Origin: Bacillota bacterium
GTDB lineage: Bacteria; Bacillota; Negativicutes; DSM-13327
Reading direction: 5' to 3'
Assembly: GCA_017889585.1 (NCBI GenBank)
Contig: JAGFZX010000025.1
Span: forward strand, 55,534 to 119,533
DNA length: 64,000 nucleotides
Below, piece by piece: positions 27,267-36,212 of this stretch. Under the pieces are notes generated by a model. It did no database searches and was not told the DNA's origin. It saw nothing but the letters and a program-made list of their open reading frames with translations. Each line of letters begins with the position of its first letter. The first letter of the stretch is position 1. Position numbers and translations under genes: made by a program.

Positions 27267-27598
27267 TTTTGATAACCTCCTTGATATTTTATGATATATT
27301 TTACATATTATATTCCTCAATTCCTCTTTAATAACAAAAAAAAATCCTGACATAACCAGTCAAGACTTCATCAGCACCCAACATACAATTTTACTAATAC
27401 AGCAAACACATTAATGCTTGATAAGTTGTAAATAATTCCACATTCTCACCTCATAAGGAGTATGCCCATAAGTAAGAACGTACAAGCCACAATATCAAAA
27501 ACAATCCTTTATTTCCCCAACTTAAAGTCAATCATATTAAACATGTACAAGATGATATATAATATAGCTACATATAAGAATACTAGGAGGGATAAAGA
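27267..27598. other. intergenic stretch
   Basis: A/T-rich, with no coding frame, tRNA, strong hairpin or repeat that I can support. It probably holds the promoter of the small gene at 27599. Confidence 0.4.
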
Positions 27599-27838
27599 AT
27601 GAAAATTTTGTATGTTGGAGATAAAATCTCATTAAATGGCATAGAAGGCATAGTGTTAACAGCGGAAATCACAGACGATAATAATCAATGGATAACCGCA
27701 GATATTGAAGGAAACAAATTGCCTATGATAGTTTCTGACGACAAATGCTTAATTCCCAATAACTGGAGTGTCACTTGTGAAAGCTATAATAATGCTAGAA
27801 ATATTCAGTGGATTCTTGCAGAGCTTATAGCATCATAA
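27599..27838 (+). CDS. small hypothetical protein
   Basis: 79 aa, acidic and soluble, with no signal peptide. GGAGGGATAAAGA just before ATG is a good ribosome site. The pattern (ILYVGDKISLNGIEGIVLTAEIT) suggests a small beta-barrel such as an SH3-like fold, with a helical C-terminus. I do not recognise the family. It is intact although it lies inside an IS remnant, so it may be passenger DNA or a host gene caught between IS copies. Confidence 0.6.
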   Translation: MKILYVGDKISLNGIEGIVLTAEITDDNNQWITADIEGNKLPMIVSDDKCLIPNNWSVTCESYNNARNIQWILAELIAS

Positions 27839-27868
27839 GATTAGAGGGAAACTAAACTGTTTAATGAG

Positions 27869-28580
27869 ATGGGTTACTTGCAAGAAAGTCAAGTCCACAC
27901 TACTAGTGGATTAGAAAAAACTAGAAGAACACCTAAACGAAAGCTAGAACAAGAAGTAAAATTAAACTTGGCTTACCGATGGTTTTTAGGCTTGGATTTA
28001 GAAGATGCCGTTCCAGATCATTCTACCATTAGTCAGAATCTCCGTCGTAGATTTAAGAAAAGTGGAGTATTTCAAGAAATCTTTGATACGATCATAGCCT
28101 GTTGCGAAGCTGAAGGATTAATCGCTGTCGTGATAGTTACCGATTCCAGCCATATGAAGGCAAACGCCTCAAGTGATAAATTGAAAAAGATCCAGGTGGA
28201 AAAGAAGCCCTCCGATTATCTTGAAGAACTAGAGGCGGAAGCTAAACGCTTAGAAGATGAGCTACAGGCTCAAAGAGAGGCGCAAGGGAAGAAAAAGCAC
28301 GGGAAAAAAGTAAAACTCAAAGGAGCAAAGATGATACAGAAAATAGTCTGTAGCGCGACTGACCTAGATGCTGGTCTACTAAATCGCCCAGGCAAACCAA
28401 GCGGATTTCATTATCTGGCTCATATCAGCGTTGATATTAAATACGGTATTATTACAGATACATATAGAGGTTTACCAATATAGAAAGAAGTAATGGACGC
28501 ATTCATGATAACATACAGGAACAATGCTTCTTTTCGGCGTTGGCAATCAATTTAAAGAGAATGGTAAAAGCGTTAGCATA
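27869..28580 (+). pseudogene. IS1182-family transposase, internal fragment
   Basis: LNLAYRWFLGLDLEDAVPDHSTIS is the conserved N-terminal domain and VVIVTDSSHMKANAS carries the first DDE aspartate. A Lys/Glu-rich linker follows, and the frame stops at 28483. Later bases in another frame read FSALAINLKRMVKAL, the usual C-terminal end, so the middle, including the catalytic Glu, is deleted. The N-terminal 60 or so residues are also missing. It is inactive. Confidence 0.8.
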
Positions 28581-28727
28581 GAAGAACTTTAATATCAATA
28601 GCTCCATATATAGCAATATAAATTTAATATAGTTCATCTTTGCAATAAATATAAAAATAGGTTTGAGAGTATTCCTCTCAAACCTATTTTGTCAACAGCC
28701 CCAAAATGCTAAAAGGCTTAATTTCAT

Positions 28728-28803
28728 TGGAGCTGATAACAGGAGTCGAACCTGCGACCTACTCATTACGAATGAGTTGCTCTACCAGCTGAGCTATATC
28801 AGC
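28728..28803 (-). tRNA. tRNA-Thr (anticodon CGT)
   Basis: 76 bases with encoded CCA. Acceptor GCTGATA/TATCAGC is fully paired, D-stem GCTC/GAGC, anticodon stem ACTCA/TGAGT around loop TTCGTAA (anticodon CGT, reads ACG), T-arm GCAGG/CCTGT around TTCGACT. The IS1182-like right end begins only 8 bases from its 3' end. Confidence 0.94.
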
Positions 28804-28973
28804 ATTAAGTACGTATATATTTTATCTTACTACTGCCCTTATGTCAAGAAACAGCACCCAATAACCAACTGAGACGAAAAAGCAGTACAGCATAAAAAAC
28901 AGCACACGACGGTACCACAGCCCAAGTTCTATATACCTATTACGTTTTGGCCTTTAGTAATAAACAATTAAAC

Positions 28974-29016
28974 AGCACAAATAAGGCCTGGAAAGTTTCC
29001 AGACCCTACTTGTGCT
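28974..29016. terminator. terminator-like hairpin
   Basis: AGCACAA and TTGTGCT arms enclose an inner CTGGAAA/TTTCCAG stem. It lies in the 588-base gap between tRNA-Thr and the aldolase gene, which holds no coding frame. Confidence 0.45.
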
Positions 29017-29099
29017 ATTAGGCAACAACACCAACAGCACTCGTCATCGTACTTTTGTGGTCACGATGAAGCTCAATGATTTTTATATTCTACAAACCG

Positions 29100-29150
29100 G
29101 AAGAAGCTGCCTCAAACAGGATGAAAATCCTATGTTGAGACAGCTTCTTT
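29100..29150. terminator. long hairpin, possible terminator
   Basis: AAGAAGCTG pairs with CAGCTTCTT, CTCAA with TTGAG, and AGGAT with ATCCT around GAAA, followed by TTTAATT. A nearly continuous stem of over 20 pairs in otherwise empty DNA; it could also be a small mobile repeat. Confidence 0.5.
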
Positions 29151-29391
29151 AATTCGATTCCAGGGTTTGGGTAGACATCAAGACAGCTGTTGATTTTAAA
29201 GATAAACATCAACTATTACGCATCTAAAGGCGTCTTCTTTTATGATTTAATTTTCCCCAAAAACAAATAGGAGGTAACATTATATTGCCTTTTAGCTAGT
29301 GGGCAAACTAATTCAGCTGAGTAAGCAAGAGCTTAGATAAAAGAATACTCACGCCAGAGTCCATGCATACGGTATACAAAACTAGGATTTT

Positions 29392-30285
29392 CTATAAATT
29401 ATTAACCTTCTGTAATAAAGCTGTAATTTTTTCAATCTGCTGAGTATCCAATGATCCTGATGGTTCTTTGACAAAAGCCCCAATAGGCACCCCTTGCGCA
29501 GCAACAGCGCCTTTAATTGCTGCAACAAAAGGCTGGGATATATCATATAAATTCATAAGCATAGATATCTTACTCTGCGCAATCGTGACACCACTAAAGT
29601 CTTTATTATTGTAAGCTGTCAGAAGACCAGAGAAAACATTCGGAATAACATTAGACATTCCGCCAATTACGCCATCACCGCCTGCCATCAGGTTCGGAAT
29701 CAAATATTCATCATAGCCGGATAATATGCTAAAATCCGGACGTACATTTTTTACCACATGAATCAAAGTACGTGTGTGGCTAATATTGTCAACCGTATCT
29801 TTAATCGCAACAATATGCTTAAACTCTTTTGCTAATTTGAGAACAAGCTCCGGTTCTAGGTTAACAGCTGTCCGATCCGGGAAATTATAAATCATAATAG
29901 GTATCGTTGTACTGCGTGCCAAGTTAGCATAATACCGATACAACGTATCTGAATTCAATTTAAAATAGTAAGGAGATATCACGGTAACGCCATCTGCTCC
30001 AGCTTGCTGAGCAAAATGAGTCAGCTCTATGACCTCCTCCTGAATGGTAGCGCCAGTACCAATTAACACAGGTACCCTTTTATTTACTGTCTGCACCACA
30101 AACCGAATAAATTCTTTTTTCTCTTCCAGACTAAGGGCAAAAAACTCGCCAATACTGCCCAAGAATAAAAGCCCATTCATTCCGTTATCAATCAGTCGAT
30201 TGATAACCAGTCGATTTCCTTCTAAATCCAATTTCCCCTGCTCATCTAAAACAGTAATAACCGGGGTAATCACGCCTCTAAACAT
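29392..30285 (-). CDS. DHDPS/NAL-family 2-keto-3-deoxy sugar-acid aldolase
   Basis: About 297 aa in a TIM barrel of the dihydrodipicolinate synthase superfamily. GSIGEFFALS near 44 is the substrate-carboxylate loop. IMIYNFPDRTA near 132 carries the catalytic Tyr, and VAIKDTVDN near 160 the Schiff-base Lys. The start at MFRGVITP is chosen because GAGGAG lies about 10 bases upstream. DapA proper sits with lysine genes; here the partner is an IlvD/Edd-type dehydratase. Cleavage of a 2-keto-3-deoxy acid (like E. coli YagE/YjhH) into pyruvate and an aldehyde is therefore the likely reaction. Confidence 0.8.
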   Translation of the reverse strand: MFRGVITPVITVLDEQGKLDLEGNRLVINRLIDNGMNGLLFLGSIGEFFALSLEEKKEFIRFVVQTVNKRVPVLIGTGATIQEEVIELTHFAQQAGADGVTVISPYYFKLNSDTLYRYYANLARSTTIPIMIYNFPDRTAVNLEPELVLKLAKEFKHIVAIKDTVDNISHTRTLIHVVKNVRPDFSILSGYDEYLIPNLMAGGDGVIGGMSNVIPNVFSGLLTAYNNKDFSGVTIAQSKISMLMNLYDISQPFVAAIKGAVAAQGVPIGAFVKEPSGSLDTQQIEKITALLQKVNNL

Positions 30286-30437
30286 AACGACTCTCTCCTC
30301 ACTTTTCATAAATTACTTCGCATATACTCCAGCCCTTGCCAAAACAGCATTTTGCGAATCTTTCTTCAGCATGCCTTTCGTCGAAATATCATGTGTTTCG
30401 TCTACCTTAATAAATACCTTCCAAGTATTTTCGATAT

Positions 30438-30467
30438 TAGGGAGGCCTGAGTACTCAAGCCTCCCTT
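30438..30467. terminator. hairpin between dehydratase and aldolase genes
   Basis: GGGAGGC and GCCTCCC arms with an inner TGAGTACTCA palindrome. There is no T run on the minus strand, so it may attenuate or stabilise the message rather than end it. Confidence 0.5.
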
Positions 30468-30480
30468 GTAACTAATACTT

Positions 30481-32208
30481 TTATTCTAAATATCCACCAC
30501 GCATACCTGATGTAGCACGCTCAGTATAGCGCTTTAAAATACCATAACGTTTCTCAACTTCAGGTCTTACCCATTTAGCCTTCCGTTCCGCTAAGACCTT
30601 TTCGATTTCCTCCACAGAGCATTTTTCACCTGCAATCCCTACAATTTCCAATCTTCTATTTGCAAGATCAAGCTCAATTAAATCATTATCTTCTACCAAG
30701 GCAATAGGTCCGCCAACAGCCGCTTCTGGTGACACATGTCCAACACAAGGGCCTCTTGTGGCACCAGAAAAACGTCCGTCAGTAATTAAAATAGTAGATG
30801 AATTTATACTCGGTTCAGCCATTATGGCTTCTGTTGTCATAAACATTTCGGGCATGCCAGACCCTCTTGGCCCTTCATATCTAATAAACATCACCATACC
30901 CGGCTCAATCGCCCGCTCTACCACCGCCTGATTGCACTCTTCCTCTGAGTTAAACACTTTGGCAGGTCCGATATGCTGCTTCATCTTTTCCGGAACTGCT
31001 GAGTATTTAATAACCGCGCCTTCCGGTGCTAAATTTCCTTTCAGTATTGCAACTGTACCATAGGTACTTGTTTCGCTGATAGGATGTATTACCTCTTCTC
31101 TTTTTAGTTGATAATTGCGTAGATAACCCTCTACTCGATTAAAAAATCCCTCATTATTTAATTCTTCAAGATTTTCCCCTAAAGTCTTACCTGTCACAGT
31201 CATGACACTAAGATCTAAATGATCTCTTAGTATCCATTGAACCATTGGAATTCCACCAGCAAACCATAACGTTTCAGTTGGATATGTGCCACTTGGATTA
31301 ATGTTACAGATATGCGGAATAATTCTGTTTATCTCATCAAACATATTGATATCTAACTCATATTCCATTTCATGGGCAATGGCCGGTAAATGAAGAAATG
31401 CATTTGTTGATCCCCCGATCGCAGCATGAACAACAATGGCATTCCTAAAGGCTGCAGGTGTTAATATCTGACGAGCAGTAATTTGCTTTTCAATCAGGTT
31501 TGTAATCTGGCGGCCTGCTTTTCTAGATAATGCTAAAATATCTCTCATTGTTGCAGGTATCAATGCTGATGTTGGCAACGCTAGACCAAGTGCTTCTGCC
31601 AAACATTGCATCGTACTTGCAGTACCCATAAACTGACATGCTCCACAGGAAGGACATCCAGTTTGCTTATAATCCATCACTTCTTGTTGACTAATAGCAT
31701 TTTGTTTTTCTCTTAGTGAAACTTCACCTGCTTTCCCGGATGTCCCCATATCCGGCGCTGGGCGCATACTGCCACCTGGAATAAATATTGTTGGTAGATC
31801 GAGTCTTGCCGCTGCCATTAAATGAGCCGGGATCGCTTTATCACAAGATGAAATCAGAATCAATCCATCCCATGGAATGCATGATGCATGGATTTCTACC
31901 ATATCTGCAATAACGCCTCTTGATGCTAAAACATAATTCATTCCGCTATGGCCTTGGGCCCATCCATCGCAAATATCAGTAACATGGAAAGTGGCTGGAC
32001 GGCCACCCCGTTCATATACTCCAATAGCTGCCTGATTAGTAAGGCCTGATAAATGATAACTGCCTGGGTGGCTTTCCCCAAATACATCATCAATTAGTAT
32101 TTGTGGTTTTTTGATGTCCTCTTCATCCCAATCCATACCCATCTTTAAAGAATCCATTTGAGACCAAACTTTCCGGGCCTCGGTACACTTTGGAACAATA
32201 TGTAACAT
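30481..32208 (-). CDS. IlvD/Edd-family sugar-acid (aldonate) dehydratase
   Basis: 575 aa. Iron-sulfur ligands are visible: [13 protein letters not shown] near 124, and [19 protein letters not shown] near 183. IlvD-family signatures follow ([55 protein letters not shown]). The family includes dihydroxy-acid dehydratase and the pentonate/hexonate dehydratases. Pairing with a KDG-type aldolase and an IclR regulator favours dehydration of an aldonate to its 2-keto-3-deoxy acid over branched-chain amino acid synthesis. The order on the transcript is dehydratase then aldolase. Confidence 0.85.
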   Translation of the reverse strand: MLHIVPKCTEARKVWSQMDSLKMGMDWDEEDIKKPQILIDDVFGESHPGSYHLSGLTNQAAIGVYERGGRPATFHVTDICDGWAQGHSGMNYVLASRGVIADMVEIHASCIPWDGLILISSCDKAIPAHLMAAARLDLPTIFIPGGSMRPAPDMGTSGKAGEVSLREKQNAISQQEVMDYKQTGCPSCGACQFMGTASTMQCLAEALGLALPTSALIPATMRDILALSRKAGRQITNLIEKQITARQILTPAAFRNAIVVHAAIGGSTNAFLHLPAIAHEMEYELDINMFDEINRIIPHICNINPSGTYPTETLWFAGGIPMVQWILRDHLDLSVMTVTGKTLGENLEELNNEGFFNRVEGYLRNYQLKREEVIHPISETSTYGTVAILKGNLAPEGAVIKYSAVPEKMKQHIGPAKVFNSEEECNQAVVERAIEPGMVMFIRYEGPRGSGMPEMFMTTEAIMAEPSINSSTILITDGRFSGATRGPCVGHVSPEAAVGGPIALVEDNDLIELDLANRRLEIVGIAGEKCSVEEIEKVLAERKAKWVRPEVEKRYGILKRYTERATSGMRGGYLE

Positions 32209-32424
32209 TTACAACACTCCTTAATAATATTTTTATAAATTTAATAGAAACATTATTTCTAAAAAAAGCTATCAATGGACTTATCTTGCCGTTATCTTAA
32301 ATCTATAACATTTCTTATTCCATCGACCTTAATACTATAGTTTCGTAGTGATGTATCGCACATCATGACAACGCTGCTTGCTCATTTTCATTCTTCTTTC
32401 ATAGAATCATTCCTCCACATCGTC

Positions 32425-32518
32425 GTTCACGTATAGGAACACAGTTCACGTTTTGCCTAGTTTTTGCCCTCATTTCTTTGCGAAAAACAATTTTAGTTCT
32501 CATATAAGAACATCGTTC
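32425..32518. promoter_or_regulatory. two copies of a three-part GTTC/GAAC motif, probable IclR operators
   Basis: The copy at 32425-32447 reads GTTC, 8 bases, GAAC, 3 bases, GTTC. The copy at 32496-32518 has exactly the same three blocks and spacing. They lie 71 bases apart between the divergent-control region of the dehydratase operon (start 32208) and the iclR gene end (32612), about 220-310 bases upstream of the dehydratase. Confidence 0.6.
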
Positions 32519-32611
32519 ATTAATTATCATATTAAGTATATAATAATTATACTGTTATTACTAGTATTTTTATCATATTTAATTTTCTTTTTAGAACAGC
32601 AAATCCCCTTA

Positions 32612-33382
32612 TTAAATTTTTCCCAAACGGATTGAGACATAATTAGCCATAGAACAGACTATTTTAATAACTTCTGCTAAAAATTCATCGGTACTGCGCG
32701 TCAACGGCATGGTAGCACTTATCGCTGCAATAACCCGATTAGTTTTATCATAAATGGGCGCAGCTATACAGATTCCTCCAGGAATAACTTCTTGATTATC
32801 AATTGCATAACCATTTTTGTCGATAGTCAGCAAATCTTCCTGCAGTTTTTCAAAGGAAGTTACCGTATTTTCCGTATAGCGTTCCAGCTCAACATTTTTC
32901 AGACGCATTTCAAGCTCGCTTGGCGCTAAAGCTGCCAATAACACCTTGCCTACAGCTGTTGCATGAGCTGGAATTCGAAAACCGATATTTGTCACCAGAC
33001 TCAAATCAGTTGAGCTTTGTGCTTTTGCAATATACACAACAAACCTGTCATCCAGAATCGCCGCATGTGCAGTAACCTTAAGATCTTCGCTGAGCTTTTT
33101 AGTGGCAAAAGATATTTCCCGCGATATATCCGTATTGTTTATACTTGCTGCTCCTAATTGAATGAGTTTAAGACCAGGATAATATACTTTAAGGTCTGCA
33201 TCACTATTAATATAGTCACGTGTAATTAAATCCTGCAGAAGATAGGACATGGAACTTTTGGGTATATCAAGTGCCTCACGAATCATACGAAATGTAGGCG
33301 GCTTGGAGCAATTTACTATATATTCAATAACATCAAGCACCCTTGACGCCGATTTTACATTCGTTTTTTTAGTGTTAGTCAT
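32612..33382 (-). CDS. IclR-family transcriptional regulator
   Basis: 256 aa. The N-terminal winged helix (residues about 10-65: SASRVLDVIEYIV, TFRMIREALDIPKSSMSYLL) is followed by the IclR effector domain, with the family end motif PGGICIAAPIYDKTNRVIAAIS near 205-228. GGAGG lies 4 bases before ATG. It precedes the sugar-acid dehydratase/aldolase operon on the same strand and probably responds to the aldonate or its keto-deoxy derivative through the GTTC/GAAC repeats. Confidence 0.9.
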   Translation of the reverse strand: MTNTKKTNVKSASRVLDVIEYIVNCSKPPTFRMIREALDIPKSSMSYLLQDLITRDYINSDADLKVYYPGLKLIQLGAASINNTDISREISFATKKLSEDLKVTAHAAILDDRFVVYIAKAQSSTDLSLVTNIGFRIPAHATAVGKVLLAALAPSELEMRLKNVELERYTENTVTSFEKLQEDLLTIDKNGYAIDNQEVIPGGICIAAPIYDKTNRVIAAISATMPLTRSTDEFLAEVIKIVCSMANYVSIRLGKI

Positions 33383-33593
33383 AATACCTCCGTCTTTTAC
33401 AGAAAATTATACTTTAGCTTTATAAACAATGTGCTGAATCTGCGATGCTACTCAAGTTATATTTACTTCTGCTTTTACATTTTAAATCCTGCTATATTGT
33501 AGTATTTCTGCAATTATGCCTAGCTATAACTTTATATTTTACGCTATCCGACCATATTCTATCAAATTATTAAATATTTCCTCTTTAAATCCT

Positions 33594-35315
33594 TTATGCT
33601 ACCACTACCGTCCGATTTCTCCCTTGTTTCTTTGCTTTATACAATGCATCATCTGCACGCTGGAATAGACTTTCAATATCATCACCAGCATTCATTTCTG
33701 TCAATCCAATACTAACAGTCACTGTTGCTTCTATATCTGGGGTAGGATAAAAAGAATCCATTCGTAATTTTTCACGAATGCTCTCTGCTACGCATAAAGC
33801 ATCATTATAGCTAGTGTTTGGTAACAATATGGTAAACTCCTCACCACCATAACGAAAAGCTATATTCGGTTCCTTTAACAGGCTCCTAACTATCTGGCCT
33901 AGTTTAATTAGAACCTTATCCCCTTCCCAATGCCCATAATTGTCGTTATAAAATTTAAAATGATCGATATCAATCACCATAAATGATAAAGGATTGCGCT
34001 TTTTTGCCGCAACATATAATTCTTCAGCCAGTCTTTTATACAAATATCTCTTATTATATAAGCCTGTCAGTTCATCTGTTAGGCTTAAGTCTCGATAATG
34101 CTCTACCCTTTCATTCAATTCATTTTTTTGTAAGCGCAATATTCTTACTCGATCTGCTAAGGCAAAAGAAAGCAAAATTGATTCTCCTGCTGTAGCCACT
34201 AATAAATAGTTAATGGCTGGGAAAGGATTATCAATATAGGCAGAAAGAGACCATAGCAACACTCCCGTTAATAAAAGGCCCCAAGCAAGCAAGTAATAGC
34301 GGGCTGGCTTAAACCCTTGTCGAAAGCGAATCGTTGCCAACATCATCATAAATAAGGGGCCTAAAAGACCCAGTCCATGGGCAATATGATTGGCCCAAAC
34401 ATTTAATCCACAAACCCCCAAAATACTTTGTAGTCCAGCTAAAAACACCATCCCCGTCAATATCTTATCTAACCCAGGAGTCCGATCCCTAACTTGAAGA
34501 AACTCTCTTGTAAAGTACACAGAAAAAACAAAAGCAGCTCCCAATGTAATCCAGAAGATACTATTATACAACCCATAGGGAATATCTATTAACATCTTTA
34601 GGTGACCATGAACTTGAAACTGATAAAAAAACATGGAACCCATATATAAAACGTAAAAAAGATAGACCTTATCACGCAAAACGAAAAATATAAAAAGATT
34701 GAATAATAACATGGCAAAAATAATACCGTAAATCACGCCGAAGCCTGAATGCTTTAAGAAAGAATCTCTAAAAAAAGCTTCTTTCTGCCAAAATGCCACT
34801 GGTAAGCGAAGTGCAGATGTGCTTTCTAGGCGAAGATATATAAATTTATCTTGCCCAAAATGATGTGGAAGTTGAAACACCCATGTATTGTGAGTAATAT
34901 CCTTATTAGCAGTTGGCCTGCTTACCCCTATTTGTGTTAACTTATAGCCCATTCCTTGATCTGTCATAGGCATATAAAGATCGATTTTATCTATGTTAGG
35001 ATTATTTAATTGCAAAAAATAGTCATCTGGCGGCTCCCCAGCAGCCGATTGAGGAAACTTAAAACGCACCCAATAAACAGATTTTTTAATCCCTAGAGAT
35101 AGTATCTCTTCAGGATAATCAGCATATTTATCCGTCCATTCTGGCGAGTTTACTTCTGAAAAACTATAACTACCATCTACATCTTCTAGGACCTGAAAAC
35201 TAGATACTGAGTAAGAGCCTTGCTCGCTAGCAGATACCATTTTTGCCTGAAAAATATTGACAACAAAAAATATTAGCAACACTATCATTTTTCTACAATT
35301 AATTTTTTCCAGCAT
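33594..35315 (-). CDS. 7TM-DISM sensor diguanylate cyclase
   Basis: 573 aa. A signal peptide (residues 1-29) is followed by an extracytoplasmic 7TMR-DISMED2 beta domain (about 35-180) and seven membrane helices (about 188-390). A short coiled coil then leads to a GGDEF domain (about 412-573) starting DELTGLYNKRYL. The active-site motif is GGEEF near 488, which is compatible with activity, and no RxxD inhibitory site is obvious immediately upstream. It should make cyclic di-GMP in response to an external ligand, probably a carbohydrate. It is monocistronic; cyclic di-GMP control of the exopolysaccharide locus is possible but not shown. Confidence 0.92.
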   Translation of the reverse strand: MLEKINCRKMIVLLIFFVVNIFQAKMVSASEQGSYSVSSFQVLEDVDGSYSFSEVNSPEWTDKYADYPEEILSLGIKKSVYWVRFKFPQSAAGEPPDDYFLQLNNPNIDKIDLYMPMTDQGMGYKLTQIGVSRPTANKDITHNTWVFQLPHHFGQDKFIYLRLESTSALRLPVAFWQKEAFFRDSFLKHSGFGVIYGIIFAMLLFNLFIFFVLRDKVYLFYVLYMGSMFFYQFQVHGHLKMLIDIPYGLYNSIFWITLGAAFVFSVYFTREFLQVRDRTPGLDKILTGMVFLAGLQSILGVCGLNVWANHIAHGLGLLGPLFMMMLATIRFRQGFKPARYYLLAWGLLLTGVLLWSLSAYIDNPFPAINYLLVATAGESILLSFALADRVRILRLQKNELNERVEHYRDLSLTDELTGLYNKRYLYKRLAEELYVAAKKRNPLSFMVIDIDHFKFYNDNYGHWEGDKVLIKLGQIVRSLLKEPNIAFRYGGEEFTILLPNTSYNDALCVAESIREKLRMDSFYPTPDIEATVTVSIGLTEMNAGDDIESLFQRADDALYKAKKQGRNRTVVVA

Positions 35316-35470
35316 CTAGAGAACCTCTCCCACTTAGTTTATCTATTACACCATTATAAGTTATAATCATTTTCCATTTATAACCTAATAATATAATTCG
35401 ACAAAATTCCTTCTTTATCCTTTACTTTACTGTAAGGATAAAAATAGTGTTTGAGTATCTTAGACTTTTT

Positions 35471-36082
35471 TTACAAGTTACTACTGTAAGCCATATATAT
35501 AGCAGATAACCACATGAAGACTGCTGAAATCTTATTCATGACTCCAAAAATTTGCGTAAATGCATTTTGTCTCCCTATCCTCCATCCCATAATAGCCAAA
35601 AGTAAAAACCAACACCAGGATATAAGAATACAAGCCATTGTAAACAATACTTTCTCGTTTCCAATATAGTTAATGGAACTTGTCCCAATCACACCAATAG
35701 TATCTAAGACAGCATGAGGATTAAATAGGGACACCGTAACTGCAAAAAGAACTTGCTGTTTAATGGTAAATCTTTTTTCCTCATTATCACAACTATTTAC
35801 TAACGTATTCTTCCATGTAAGCCACCCCATATAGGATAAAAAAGCAATTCCTATTCCAAGGAAAAGCATCTTAACCCAAGCGAAACTCGCTATAAATAAG
35901 GAAACTCCCTGAACCGCCAACAAAATCAAAATAGTATCACACATCGATGCCGTAACAACAACTGGCAACGTCCTTAAAATTGTTGGCTGGGTTACCCCTT
36001 GGGTAAAGACAAATAAATTTTGTATTCCCAGGGGCAGTATCAGCCCCATAGCTAGAACCATTCCATGAACAAATGCTTGCAT
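35471..36082 (-). CDS. LysE/ArgO-family amino-acid exporter
   Basis: 203 aa with about six hydrophobic segments. The LysE hallmark LPLGIQNLFVFTQG is near the N-terminus (residues 16-29) and NPHAVLDTIGVIG near 120. It exports basic or other amino acids across the inner membrane. It is divergent from a MocR-type regulator, a common regulator/exporter pairing. Confidence 0.9.
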   Translation of the reverse strand: MQAFVHGMVLAMGLILPLGIQNLFVFTQGVTQPTILRTLPVVVTASMCDTILILLAVQGVSLFIASFAWVKMLFLGIGIAFLSYMGWLTWKNTLVNSCDNEEKRFTIKQQVLFAVTVSLFNPHAVLDTIGVIGTSSINYIGNEKVLFTMACILISWCWFLLLAIMGWRIGRQNAFTQIFGVMNKISAVFMWLSAIYMAYSSNL

Positions 36083-36212
36083 CAGATTCGCTCCTTATCA
36101 CTGTTTTTCTACAGTATAATGAAACATGCCTGAAATGTCTTCAGCCAATTGGTTTGTTCTCATACCATCCAATTTGTTATAATAAGAGAAACATGCAAAA
36201 AAGGAGAACCAT

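Larger units (their letters stand above)
26266..28719. mobile_element. IS1182-like element remnant, bounded by inverted repeats and invaded by other DNA
   Basis: The outer ends are imperfect inverted repeats of about 33 bases (AAGCCTTTTAGCA, 3 variable bases, TGGGGCTGTTGA) at 26266-26298 and, reversed, 28687-28719. Inside the right end is a subterminal hairpin (GGTTTGAGAG/CTCTCAAACC, 28660-28685). A broken IS1182-type transposase lies at 27869-28580. At about 2.45 kb it is longer than a normal element. The extra DNA holds an IS200 scrap, a broken TPR gene and a small hypothetical gene. Confidence 0.65.

Noticed and set aside
26266..28719. An intact active insertion sequence
   Set aside because: The transposase lacks both ends and the catalytic middle. 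The inverted repeats are imperfect and the interior contains other decayed elements.
29392..30285. Annotation as dapA (lysine biosynthesis)
   Set aside because: Context with an IlvD/Edd dehydratase and IclR regulator, and no lysine genes, favours a sugar-acid aldolase.
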